Source of the DNA: Bacillus sp. FJAT-27225
GTDB lineage: Bacteria; Bacillota; Bacilli; Bacillales; Cytobacillaceae
Direction of reading: 5' to 3'
Length of the DNA stretch: 64,000 nt
Assembly (NCBI RefSeq): GCF_001685025.1
Contig: NZ_MAYU01000025.1
Span: 248,001-312,000 of the forward strand
Shown here one piece after another: positions 25,584-33,829 of this stretch. Below the pieces are notes generated by a model. The model ran no database searches. It saw only the letters and a program-made list of their open reading frames with translations, and was not told the origin of the DNA. Position 1 is the first letter of the stretch. Each line of letters begins with the position of its first letter. The translations under genes were made by a program, and so were the position numbers.

Positions 25584-26240
25584 TTGAAGGTTCTATTCAA
25601 GAGCATTATGTTGCTTACGGTCTTTTTTTTCTTTCAAAATACATCCATATATGGAAAAAGCCAAAACGACATATACATAAAAATTAGCCTTTGGTCGAAT
25701 AAGCTTATCGTTATGGAGGGGAATAAAGAAATCAAGCAATACCCCATTGCTTCTGGAAACGACAAAACCCCAACACCAATCGGGACATTTAAAGTTGTTG
25801 AAAAATCAAAGGACTGGGGTGGAGGTTTTGGTACAAGGTGGCTAGGCTTAAATGTTCCATGGGGTGATTATGGAATTCACGGGACAAATAAACCTACACT
25901 AATAGGAAAAAATGTGAGCAGCGGCTGCATTCGTATGCACAATAACCATGTTGAAGACTTGTATAACTTCATAGCTGTTGGAACGAAGGTTGTAATAGAA
26001 GGTTCACTTACCGGTTCAGGTGAAAGAGAGTATAGCAGCATTGCATTTGGTTCTAAAGGAAATTTAGTGCAGCTGGTTCAGAACAGGCTGAAGGCCATGG
26101 AGCTTTATCATGGACCGATTGATGGTATATTTGACCACGGCACAGAGCGGGCGGTTAAAAAATTTCAAAAAATCAATGGGCTGCCAGTAACAGGCGGAGT
26201 ATCTAAGCGAGAGTACCGGCTAATGGGGTTAATGGAATAA
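25584..26240 (+). CDS. L,D-transpeptidase with C-terminal peptidoglycan-binding domain
   Basis: A secreted 218-residue YkuD-family enzyme. After an N-terminal hydrophobic signal (LFKSIMLLTVFFFFQ) comes the YkuD domain with its catalytic block: H99 in YGIHGT and C115 in SSGCIRMHNNH. The C-terminal 65 residues form a peptidoglycan-binding repeat (GSKGNLVQLVQNRL, then DGIFDHGTERAVKKFQ). It makes or remodels 3-3 crosslinks in wall or spore peptidoglycan. The TTG at 25584 is 6-7 bases after GGAGGGG; an upstream ATG at 25557 would place a charged stretch before the signal. A recurrent-type terminator follows. Confidence 0.9.
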   Translation: MKVLFKSIMLLTVFFFFQNTSIYGKSQNDIYIKISLWSNKLIVMEGNKEIKQYPIASGNDKTPTPIGTFKVVEKSKDWGGGFGTRWLGLNVPWGDYGIHGTNKPTLIGKNVSSGCIRMHNNHVEDLYNFIAVGTKVVIEGSLTGSGEREYSSIAFGSKGNLVQLVQNRLKAMELYHGPIDGIFDHGTERAVKKFQKINGLPVTGGVSKREYRLMGLME

Positions 26241-26256
26241 GTGAGAAGAATGTGAT

Positions 26257-26287
26257 GCGTTGATCATGGATTAACGCCTTTTTTATT
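26257..26287 (+). terminator. Terminator (recurrent type)
   Basis: GCGTTGATC-ATG-GATTAACGC followed by CTTTTTTATT. Confidence 0.75.
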
Positions 26288-26402
26288 GGAACCTATTAAA
26301 GAGGCTCTTCATAAATGTTTATAGAATGAGAAATAAGCCCTGTCCAATAACTCCCTTCTCCATATTATAGAATTAAATCACTTATTAGGAGGGAATAATT
26401 AC

Positions 26403-27281
26403 GTGCAAAAAAGGGATAACGTCCATAACCAATTATGCGAAGAGTTTGCTAGAATTTTAAATTCAACTCCATCAATCATTAATGGAGTTTGCACTGCGAC
26501 TAGATCTAGGACAAACATCCATCCGGTCGTTCTCGGACGGAGAGCCGAGTCATTTATGTTTGTACCCCAGGCCTTTTCATTTGAGAATATGGACAATCAA
26601 GGGAGGGCTTTATGTCTTGGGGAAACTGTCATTCTCCAGGAAGAAGTTAATCCATTTATGACCCGTTTACGGGAAAATGGAATTATTGTAACCGCGTTGC
26701 ATAATCACTTTTTATTTGAAGAACCGCGACTCATGTTTATGCATTTTGAATCGATTGAGGAACCGTTGACATTTGCTCGGAAAGTCAGGTTTGCAATGGA
26801 AGTTTTAACTGAAAGAAACGTTGGGGTTCGCCAACTTTTTGGAAGAATGCGGGAACATCATTGCCCAGAAGAGCTTTGTGATGAATTTGGCAGGATACTA
26901 GGCGGAATGACTACGTTTACAAACGGTGCTTGTACAGTTATGAAATCACGAACCAATATTCATCCAACTGTATTAGGCAGGAGAGGAAGGTCGTTCCTGC
27001 TAATCCCGCAGATGTTCACATTTGAATCCTTAACACCAGATGGAACGGCGCTCTGCAGCGGTGAAACTGTCATTCTTCAGGAGGAACTCAACCGGTTTAT
27101 AAGCAGGCTGCGAGAGCGCAATATTATTGTTACTGCATTTCATAATCACTGGCTATTTGAAGATCCTCGCTTAATGTACATCCATTGGGAAAAAATAGAC
27201 GATCCGATTTGTTTTGCAGAAGATACCAGGTACGCGTTACAGGTGCTGACAAATAAAGAAATCAATGTTTCACGAAAATAG
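26403..27281 (+). CDS. DUF1259-like protein with internal duplication
   Basis: A 292-residue protein made of two similar halves (about 1-145 and 150-290). Each half has an ExxxEFxRIL start, SRTNIHP-VLGRR, GETVILQEE, then HNH-LFE-PRLM and a conserved pattern up to ALQVLT or AMEVLT. The HNH/PRLM block matches the LppY/LpqO (DUF1259) family. There is no signal peptide. GTG at 26403 is preceded by AGGAGGGA. Duplication within one chain suggests a pseudo-dimer. Biochemical role unknown; the histidines could bind metal. Confidence 0.75.
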   Translation: MQKRDNVHNQLCEEFARILNSTPSIINGVCTATRSRTNIHPVVLGRRAESFMFVPQAFSFENMDNQGRALCLGETVILQEEVNPFMTRLRENGIIVTALHNHFLFEEPRLMFMHFESIEEPLTFARKVRFAMEVLTERNVGVRQLFGRMREHHCPEELCDEFGRILGGMTTFTNGACTVMKSRTNIHPTVLGRRGRSFLLIPQMFTFESLTPDGTALCSGETVILQEELNRFISRLRERNIIVTAFHNHWLFEDPRLMYIHWEKIDDPICFAEDTRYALQVLTNKEINVSRK

Positions 27282-27347
27282 AAATTTGCAACTGCACTTC
27301 AAATTGTTCATGCAACTGTACTTGCCTATGCTTATTTAAGCAATTGT

Positions 27348-27380
27348 GCGTTGATCCAAACTGGATTAACGCTTTTTTTA
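27348..27380 (+). terminator. Terminator (recurrent type)
   Basis: GCGTTGATCC and GGATTAACGC form a 10-bp stem with a 5-base loop, followed by TTTTTTT. Confidence 0.8.
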
Positions 27381-27485
27381 GTTTTTTGAAAAAACGCGCT
27401 AGATGACAAATCGACAATGGGAAGCAGGTATGCCTTGCCTTTTTGTCGAATACGTTCCCTTATCAGAAAATGGGGTGAGCAGGGT

Positions 27486-28616
27486 ATGGAATTTGTTATT
27501 CAAAATGAAAGTTTTAATCGAGCGATTGCGGATGTGACAAGAGCGGTATCTTCAAGAACACCTTTTCCAATTTTAACGGGTATAAAGCTAGTTGCTACGT
27601 CAGATGGACTCATACTGATAGGAAGTAATTCTGATATGATTATTGAAAAAATTGTCCCAGTACATATTGATGGTGAAAATGCAGTAAAGATAGTTGAACC
27701 AGGCAGTGTTGTTGTATCTGCCAAATATTTAAATGAAATTATTAAAAAAATGCCGGGTGATGTACACGTAAGGGTTAACGAAAAACAAGTAGTGACCATT
27801 AAGTCCGGAGACATTGTTACTCGTCTTAATGGATTCCATTCCGAGGAATATCCAAATCTTCCGCACATCGTTGAGGCAATGAATATGGAAGTTCCCTGTT
27901 ATGACCTTATCGAAATGATTAAACAAACAGCATTTGCTGCCTCCAAAACGGAGACCAGGCCAATCCTTACTGCAGTAAATATGTCTTTTGCAGAAAATCG
28001 CCTGTCCTGTGCAGCCACAAATTCACATCGGCTGGCGATTCGAAGTCTTTCACTAAAGTCGGATGTACGAGGTTCTTTTAATGTTCCCAGTTCAAGCCTA
28101 ACAGAGTTGATCAAGTTATTTAATAATGAGAGAAATCAAATCACTATCTTTTTAACAGACAATTACATCGTGTTTAAAACAAAAACTGTTTCCCTTTATT
28201 CAAGGCTGATTGAAGGGAAGTATCCTGAGGTTTCTGCATTGTTGCCAAAAGAGTGTAAAACAGAAATAATACTGGGAACATCCGATTTTTTGAAGGGAAT
28301 TGATCGAGCCTGTCTTTTTGCAAGTGAATGGAAAAATAACAATGTTAACTTAGAAATTACCGATGATAGGAAATTAAGAATATCGTCTAACTCAAGTGAA
28401 ATAGGAAAAATAGAAGAAACACAACGAATTAACGTTCTTCAAGGTGAACCAAATTTAAGCATCTCGCTCGACGGCAGTTTTCTTATGGATGCCCTGAAAG
28501 TAATAAAAGAAGATGAAATTAAGGTAAGTTTTAGCGGAACGATGAGACCGGTAGTAATCGAACCTGTGGGAAATCCTGATTACCTCCATCTAATTTCACC
28601 GGTAAGATCATATTAA
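27486..28616 (+). CDS. dnaN: DNA polymerase III beta subunit (sliding clamp), paralogue
   Basis: A 376-residue beta clamp. The start MEFVIQNESFNRAIADVTRAVSSRT and the segments TPFPILTGIKL, LNGFHSEEYPNLP, TRPILTAVNM and ATNSHRLAIR are the usual landmarks of the three-domain clamp, and the C terminus MRPVVIEPVGNPDYLHLISPVRSY matches the conserved end. No dnaA, recF or gyrase genes are nearby, so this is not the origin-linked dnaN but a second copy, as known in some Bacillus genomes. It is followed by a nucleotidyltransferase gene 25 bases later. It could serve repair or replace the main clamp under some condition; that is inference. Confidence 0.88.
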   Translation: MEFVIQNESFNRAIADVTRAVSSRTPFPILTGIKLVATSDGLILIGSNSDMIIEKIVPVHIDGENAVKIVEPGSVVVSAKYLNEIIKKMPGDVHVRVNEKQVVTIKSGDIVTRLNGFHSEEYPNLPHIVEAMNMEVPCYDLIEMIKQTAFAASKTETRPILTAVNMSFAENRLSCAATNSHRLAIRSLSLKSDVRGSFNVPSSSLTELIKLFNNERNQITIFLTDNYIVFKTKTVSLYSRLIEGKYPEVSALLPKECKTEIILGTSDFLKGIDRACLFASEWKNNNVNLEITDDRKLRISSNSSEIGKIEETQRINVLQGEPNLSISLDGSFLMDALKVIKEDEIKVSFSGTMRPVVIEPVGNPDYLHLISPVRSY

Positions 28617-28641
28617 TAAATAGATGTAAGGGGGGAAGGAA

Positions 28642-29472
28642 TTGAATGACCAGTGGACTTCCTATTCACCAGAGATAAAAGAATTTGTTTTTCATCTTCT
28701 AGGAGAAGTCAAAAAAATTATTAAAAGTAATTTCATTGGCTTTTATATACATGGATCGCTGGCAATGGGGTGCTTCAATCCTAAAAACAGTGATATTGAT
28801 ATTTTGGTTCTGACAGATAGTAGTATTGGAATCGAAGATAAAGGGCTATTAGCGCGCCTATTTTTGGCCATTTCAACAAATCCCTTTCCTGTCGAAGTAA
28901 GCTTTTTAAACCAAGGACAGTTGCAGCCATTTGAACACCCTTGCCCGTTTGACTTTCATTACAGCGAGTTTTGGAGAGAACGGTATGAAAAGGATTTAGC
29001 TTTGGGGTCTTGTGAATTCATTAACGATGAAATCCTTAAGGATCCTGATTTAGCAGCACATTTAACGATTACGATTCACCGAGGTATTTGCATAGAAGGA
29101 ACACCGATTAAAGAGATATTTCCTTCAATCCCTCGCGACTATTACATTTCTTCCATCATGGGTGACTTTAAAGAGTGTATAGATAAAGTGCTCGAGAACC
29201 CTGTATATTGCACGTTAAATTTAATGAGAGTGTATTGGTATCTAAAAGACGGAATGATTTCATCCAAGCAGGAGGCTGGGAACTGGGCGCTTTCATCCTT
29301 ACCAAAAGAGATGCATCAAACAGTTAAGAAACTGCTCTATAACTATTCCAACGAGAAAGACTATTATAGCTTTGAAAGCAGTGAACTCTTGTTAATTAGG
29401 GATTATATTAATGGAAATGTAGGGCAGCTGCTCAAAAAGCAAAGGAATCAGGAGGCAAAAAAAGAAGGTTGA
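28642..29472 (+). CDS. aminoglycoside-adenylyltransferase-like nucleotidyltransferase (AadA type, DUF4111)
   Basis: A 276-residue protein with GFYIHGSLAMGCFNPKNSDIDILVL, carrying the GS and two aspartates of the nucleotidyltransferase fold, and the helical DUF4111-type C-terminal domain with TLNLMRVYWYLKDG and SKQEAGNWAL that is typical of AadA/ANT(3'')-ANT(9) enzymes. Whether it adenylylates a drug is untested; chromosomal members in Bacilli are often housekeeping. TTG at 28642 follows GGGGGGAAGG; an ATG four bases later is out of frame. It directly follows the dnaN paralogue and probably shares its transcript. Confidence 0.8.
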   Translation: MNDQWTSYSPEIKEFVFHLLGEVKKIIKSNFIGFYIHGSLAMGCFNPKNSDIDILVLTDSSIGIEDKGLLARLFLAISTNPFPVEVSFLNQGQLQPFEHPCPFDFHYSEFWRERYEKDLALGSCEFINDEILKDPDLAAHLTITIHRGICIEGTPIKEIFPSIPRDYYISSIMGDFKECIDKVLENPVYCTLNLMRVYWYLKDGMISSKQEAGNWALSSLPKEMHQTVKKLLYNYSNEKDYYSFESSELLLIRDYINGNVGQLLKKQRNQEAKKEG

Positions 29473-29587
29473 GATCCGAAAAGCAACCCTTAGTGATTTT
29501 GAAAGGCTCTTCTCTCAAAGATTGTTGTTTTTTATAATAATCAAATATAACAATTTTCTGATAGAATTTGAAAGGGAGGCATTGTAA
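29468..29587 (+). pseudogene. GNAT acetyltransferase remnant (N-terminal 39 codons)
   Basis: The frame beginning GTT GAG ATC reads VEIRKATLSDFERLFSQRL, a typical GNAT N terminus, then loses similarity and stops at 29585. GGAGG stands about 10 bases upstream but no start codon is present; AAG occupies the expected ATG position. It overlaps the stop of the nucleotidyltransferase gene, as an operon partner would. Probably a deleted acetyltransferase gene. Confidence 0.5.
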
Positions 29588-29590
29588 AAT

Positions 29591-29881
29591 ATGAGTGTTT
29601 ATATTGCATTTTCAGTTTTAATAGTTATTTTTACTTTTGTATCCGTGTTGCTTTATAGATTTAGCAAAAATAAATCCAATAAACTTATGAAATATATACC
29701 TTCTATTGTTACTGCATTAAGTATTGCTTTGGTTTATGTAAAAATGTTATTTCTTTCACAAGGATATGAACCAATTACTGATATTGTAGTTATCATTATT
29801 CTGTCATTTGTATTGGGATTTTCCTTATTAGCAGCAGTTTTTATAGATATTATGAATAGAAGAAAAAGAATTTCAAAATAA
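29591..29881 (+). CDS. small membrane protein
   Basis: A 96-residue protein with three hydrophobic segments (residues about 3-22, 38-56 and 63-85) and a basic tail (NRRKRISK). AAAGGGAGGC lies upstream of the ATG at 29591 and a terminator follows the gene. The topology resembles the YesK-type small membrane proteins of Bacilli, but I cannot assign a family with certainty. It sits after the GNAT remnant and could be a separate transcript. Confidence 0.65.
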   Translation: MSVYIAFSVLIVIFTFVSVLLYRFSKNKSNKLMKYIPSIVTALSIALVYVKMLFLSQGYEPITDIVVIIILSFVLGFSLLAAVFIDIMNRRKRISK

Positions 29882-29891
29882 AACGCTAAAA

Positions 29892-29920
29892 TCGACCTCT
29901 ATTTGGGGTCTTTTTTATAC
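29892..29920 (+). terminator. Terminator
   Basis: GACCTC and GGGGTC pair around TATTT, followed by TTTTTT. Confidence 0.65.
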
Positions 29921-29956
29921 ACTACGGAACATCTCCACAGTTGTGTAATTAGATTT

Positions 29957-30208
29957 TTAACACGCTGAAATAAACATTTGTTCGAGACGTATATCAAATG
30001 CTAAATCCTTTCCTAATTCGAGCAAACCGAACCAATAGAGATAGTTGTCCAAATAATGAGTTCCCACAATTTGAAAACAGGTTCCAACCATCCTTTTTAG
30101 CTATTGGTGAAAGTTATTAACGTGTTGTATATGGAGCATCCCTTTCTTAACACGTTGCTTTTGGCGTTCATTAACTGTTTCGTTCAAGATTCCTTTGAGT
30201 TTGGGAAA
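29957..30208 (-). pseudogene. IS1595/ISXO2-type transposase remnant (C-terminal)
   Basis: Read on the minus strand, this encodes the end of an ISXO2-like transposase: ETVNERQ, LHIQHVNNFH, an in-frame stop, then GTHYLDNYLYWFGLLE, matching the conserved (H)VNxxHSRLK and KYLDNYLxWF blocks of the IS1595 family. The internal TAG and the missing N-terminal domain show that it is dead. No terminal inverted repeats were found. It indicates past insertion in the 0.6-kb gap before the 6-phosphogluconolactonase gene. Confidence 0.65.
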
Positions 30209-30511
30209 CTTTTATAGTTGCTGTATCAGTGTCACTATTATCTAGTATTATGTATTTCCATACTCGAGTGACATGGAGTTTCCATACACTCGAATTTAGT
30301 CATTCTATCAAGGGCATAATCAGAAAGAGTGCAAGTGGTTACTTTAAATCCTATAATAGGGAAAGCGGACATGGCTTAAGCCTGTTTTATTTTCTATAGG
30401 CACTGCCGGAGTTTCTGAGTACTTTAATATAAAGAAACAATATCCAAACCTAAGAATGTTGGCAAAATTCGAGGATTAACGGCTTTTGCGCGATAAACAA
30501 AGAGTAAGGAG
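30209..30511. other. Intergenic stretch beside the transposase remnant
   Basis: No gene recognised. The word TTTCCATAC followed by ACTCGA or CTCGAG occurs twice at about 30255 and 30290. Just before the next gene is GGATTAACGGCTTTTGCGCG, resembling half of the recurrent terminator motif. It may be the rest of the decayed insertion. Confidence 0.3.
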
Positions 30512-31549
30512 ATGGTTAGACTGAGTAAATTTAGAGGTTTTATAGGGACGTATACAAATGGGGATAGTAAAGGGATCTATTCTTTTGTGCTTGATACAGA
30601 AGCTGAAGAAATAACAGATGTGAAAGTTGCAGCTGAATTAGGAAATCCAACATATTTAAACATTAGCGAGGATCGCCAATATCTTTATTCCGTCATAAAA
30701 GAAGCGGAGAACGGTGGTGTGGCAGCGTTCTCGATAAAATCAGGAGAACTTCAATTGATTAATTCGGAAGTTTCGCCTGGATCTCCGCCTTGTCACGTAA
30801 GCATCGATTCTAAGCAGCGTTTCGTTTTCAGTACAAATTATCATAAGGGGACTGTTGATTCATACTTAATTCAGGATGGCGCTATATCATCTCCTGTTTC
30901 AGTCATCCAGCATGAAGGATCAGGCCCGGATCCAAGACAAGAAAAAGCCCATACACATTATGCCGGAATGACACCGGATGGGGAATATTTAGCCGTTGTC
31001 GAATTAGGCTGTGACCTGTTATTAACATACCGTGTGAATGAAGATGGGACTTTAACGGAAGTGAATCGATTGAAACTACGTCCGGGAAGCGGTCCAAGAC
31101 ATCTTGAGTTTCATCCCTTAAATCCATCTATTGCTTACCTGATGACTGAATTCAGTTCCGAAGTGATTGTATTAACTTATGAAAATGGAACCTTTGATCA
31201 GATACAATCCATTTCAACGATCCCATCAGATTTTGTTGAAAATAACCAGGGAAGTGCGATCCACGTCTCATCAGACGGCAAATTCGTGTATGCTGCCAAT
31301 CGCGGGCACAATAGCATCGCCGTTTTTGCTGTGAATCAGGAAAATGGCCAAATAAAGCTAGTTGAAATCGTATCAACCGAGGGCGACTGGCCAAGGGACT
31401 TTGTCCTTGACCCGACAAATCAATTTTTACTTGCCTCAAACCAAAATTCAAGCAATCTTGTTTTGTATAAGAGAGATGCTGAAACAGGGAAGCTAACACC
31501 CTTGCAAAAGGATATTTCTGTTCCAAATCCTGTATGTCTAAAGTTTTAA
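30512..31549 (+). CDS. pgl: 6-phosphogluconolactonase (beta-propeller type)
   Basis: A 345-residue seven-bladed propeller of the lactonase family, closely resembling B. subtilis YkgB/Pgl. Conserved points are FIGTYTNGDSKGIYSF at the start, GNPTYL, SPPCHVSID, KAHTHYAGMTPDGEY, GPRHLEFHP, NQGSAIHVSSDGKFVYAANRGH and the end PVCLKF. It hydrolyses 6-phosphogluconolactone in the oxidative pentose phosphate pathway. The start is uncertain: ATG 30512 overlaps AAGGAG, and CTG at 30521 has better spacing. A class I aldolase gene follows, so both concern sugar-phosphate metabolism, but each has its own terminator. Confidence 0.87.
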   Translation: MVRLSKFRGFIGTYTNGDSKGIYSFVLDTEAEEITDVKVAAELGNPTYLNISEDRQYLYSVIKEAENGGVAAFSIKSGELQLINSEVSPGSPPCHVSIDSKQRFVFSTNYHKGTVDSYLIQDGAISSPVSVIQHEGSGPDPRQEKAHTHYAGMTPDGEYLAVVELGCDLLLTYRVNEDGTLTEVNRLKLRPGSGPRHLEFHPLNPSIAYLMTEFSSEVIVLTYENGTFDQIQSISTIPSDFVENNQGSAIHVSSDGKFVYAANRGHNSIAVFAVNQENGQIKLVEIVSTEGDWPRDFVLDPTNQFLLASNQNSSNLVLYKRDAETGKLTPLQKDISVPNPVCLKF

Positions 31550-31554
31550 AACAC

Positions 31555-31593
31555 CAATCCTATTCATGAGTATTCGTGAATAGGATTTTTTTA
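31555..31593 (+). terminator. Terminator of the 6-phosphogluconolactonase gene
   Basis: AATCCTATTCA and TGAATAGGATT form an 11-bp stem with a 10-base loop, followed by TTTTT. Confidence 0.8.
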
Positions 31594-31823
31594 GGTCTCC
31601 GAGGCATGAAGGGCAGTTTCTTTTTTCTTTTCAGATCGATTCTGGCGTTTATTATGATGTTAATTTTCATTCTAAACACTCAAGGTAGAATCATCTATGA
31701 AAGTCTGGTGGTATTACACTTGGAGAGGATTAAATGTTTAACCAAATAACAGGGTTCATCCTTTTTCCAAAAAGGGTAAATCAAGAATGTGAAGAATTAC
31801 ATTTCAAAGGAAGGAGAACAAAC

Positions 31824-32711
31824 ATGAATAACAAACAATATGAACGTATTCAAACAGGAAAAGGTTTTATAGCCGCTTTAGACCAAAGCGGCGGCAGTAC
31901 CCCAAAGGCATTGTCGATATATGGAATTGCTGAAAGCAGCTATACTACAGAAGAAGAGATGTATAACCTGGTGCACGAGATGAGAACGCGCATTATTAAG
32001 AGTCCAGCGTTTGACTCTCAGCATATTTTGGGTGCAATTTTATTTGAAAACACGATGGACCGTATGATTGACGGGCAATACACTGCTGATTTTCTATGGG
32101 AGAAGAAAGGCATTGTGCCTTTCCTGAAAGTCGATAAAGGGCTAGCGGACCTTGAGGAAGGAGTACAGCTCATGAAGACAATTGCCGGTTTGGACGATCT
32201 TCTGAAAAGAGCAAATGAACGGAACATCTTCGGGACAAAAATGCGTTCAGTTATTAAGGAAGCCAATCCTTCTGGAATAGAGAAAGTTGTTAAGCAACAG
32301 TTTGAAATAGCGAACCAGATTGCAGAGGCAGGGCTGGTACCAATTATCGAGCCGGAAGTGGATATCCATAGTACGGATAAGGAAGAGTCGGAGAGACTAT
32401 TAAAAGAGGCATTAATGGATCATTTATCTACTCTTGGCAAAGGCATTAAAGTTATGTTTAAACTTACCTTGCCTGCAAAAGATAATTTTTATCAAAATTT
32501 AACTGAAGACCCGTATGTTGTACGGATGGTGGCGCTCTCGGGAGGTTACACTCAAGCGGAAGCCAATGAAAAGCTATCACGGAATCACGGAATGATTGCG
32601 AGTTTCTCACGTGCTCTAACAGAGGGAATTACCGTTGACCAAACTGACGAAGAATTCAACACAATGTTGTCTAAATCCATACAAATTATTTATGAAGCAT
32701 CAATCAAATAA
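31824..32711 (+). CDS. class I fructose-bisphosphate aldolase
   Basis: A 295-residue class I aldolase of the staphylococcal Fda type. ALDQSGGSTPKAL near the N terminus, ILFENTMDR, GIVPFLKVDKGL, GLVPIIEPEVDI (where the Schiff-base region lies) and KLTLPAKDNFY are family landmarks. It cleaves fructose-1,6-bisphosphate by a lysine Schiff base and needs no metal. AAGGAGAAC precedes ATG 31824; the 30 upstream in-frame codons do not match the family. The metal-dependent class II FbaA is presumably elsewhere. Confidence 0.9.
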   Translation: MNNKQYERIQTGKGFIAALDQSGGSTPKALSIYGIAESSYTTEEEMYNLVHEMRTRIIKSPAFDSQHILGAILFENTMDRMIDGQYTADFLWEKKGIVPFLKVDKGLADLEEGVQLMKTIAGLDDLLKRANERNIFGTKMRSVIKEANPSGIEKVVKQQFEIANQIAEAGLVPIIEPEVDIHSTDKEESERLLKEALMDHLSTLGKGIKVMFKLTLPAKDNFYQNLTEDPYVVRMVALSGGYTQAEANEKLSRNHGMIASFSRALTEGITVDQTDEEFNTMLSKSIQIIYEASIK

Positions 32712-32772
32712 GGTTGTTTTAGGAAAAAATCGAGTTCATACCTACGTTAAATCTCTACTAATATAGTAATTC

Positions 32773-32828
32773 AGAAGCTGTTCCCAAACGCCGGTAATTG
32801 CGGTCATTTGGGAACAGCTTTTTCGTAT
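32773..32828 (+). terminator. Terminator of the aldolase gene
   Basis: AGCTGTTCCCAAA and TTTGGGAACAGCT form a 13-bp stem with a loop of about 20 bases, followed by TTTT. Confidence 0.8.
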
Positions 32829-33252
32829 AATCTAAAAAAATATTATTAGTTGTACAGTATAATAACTGCATGATAACTCCCCTTGTAACCGTGAGTAGAA
32901 ATGAACACGTTCTTACTACAAAATGATGAATAAGCCTTAACACTGTTTTCCAGTAGAGACGTGCACTTTATATGTAGAGGGGGCATGATAGACTGGTTCT
33001 GCTGAGCCAGATTCATGAATATAGCTGGCTTTGTGGTTCAAGATCCTACCCGCAGAGGCTCCGTTTAAAGTGACTATGTGCATGTTCTAATTTCCAGTAA
33101 AGTGTTCACTTGACTTTAGCAAAAAGTGTTCAAAGTCATCTGATGGTTACACCCCTATGATTGAACGGAAAACGCTCAGTTTTTAAATGATAAAAAAATA
33201 TGTTATTGTAAACTATTAGTCAGAAAAAATTAGTTTAAGAAAGGAAGATAGT
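32829..33252. other. Intergenic stretch, partly GC-rich, unexplained
   Basis: No gene found. From about 32960 to 33080 the composition is more GC-rich than its surroundings, with potential pairing GAGCCAG/CTGGCTT near 33003-33032. AAGTGTTCA occurs twice (33100 and 33124). It might be a fragment of an insertion element or an unrecognised RNA. The last 60 bases are AT-rich and should hold the promoter of the copper gene group. Confidence 0.35.
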
Positions 33253-33828
33253 ATGAAAAAAACAGCATTTATTCTAGCTTTTTTGCTAATAGTGATGCCA
33301 ACTCTAGCAAGTGCACATACACAACTGGAATCCTCCACGCCCGAATCGGGACAAGTTGTTAAGGAAGAACTGAGCGAATTGGTGCTCAATTTTGGCGGTG
33401 AAATAGAATCACTTAGTACATTGACACTTGTGAAAGATGGCAAGGAGGTTCCGTTAAAAAGTGTTGAACCAAACGGAACGCAATTGATTGGCACAATCGA
33501 ATCTCCGCTGGACAATGGTACCTATACCATTCAATGGAAAATTGTTGGGGAAGACGGGCATGTTATTACTGGCGACATTCCATTCTCCGTTCAAATGGAA
33601 CAGGCTGTTGAGGAACTAGAGACAGAAGAACCTTCAACAGAGGAACCAACCAAAACCGAAGACACGAATCCAGAAGGAGAAGACGAAGTCAAACGGGAAG
33701 ATACAGCAGACCAGAACCTATCAAACAATCAAAAATCCGGACCCAGCTTTATAAGTATTGTAATCCCTGCCATAGTCATATTGCTGTTGGGTATCGGCAT
33801 GTTTATGCTTTTCGGAAGGAAGAAATAG
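33253..33828 (+). CDS. CopC-domain copper-binding protein
   Basis: A 191-residue exported protein. The signal peptide ends ASAHTQ, so that His22 becomes the N-terminal or second residue, as in CopC/YcnJ proteins; H103 in EDGHVITG is the other conserved copper ligand. The CopC beta-sandwich (22-115) is followed by an acidic Glu/Thr-rich linker and a C-terminal membrane anchor (IVIPAIVILLLGIGMFML) with a basic end. It binds Cu(II) outside the membrane. One base separates its stop from the copD-like gene. Confidence 0.88.
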   Translation: MKKTAFILAFLLIVMPTLASAHTQLESSTPESGQVVKEELSELVLNFGGEIESLSTLTLVKDGKEVPLKSVEPNGTQLIGTIESPLDNGTYTIQWKIVGEDGHVITGDIPFSVQMEQAVEELETEEPSTEEPTKTEDTNPEGEDEVKREDTADQNLSNNQKSGPSFISIVIPAIVILLLGIGMFMLFGRKK

Positions 33829-33829
33829 A

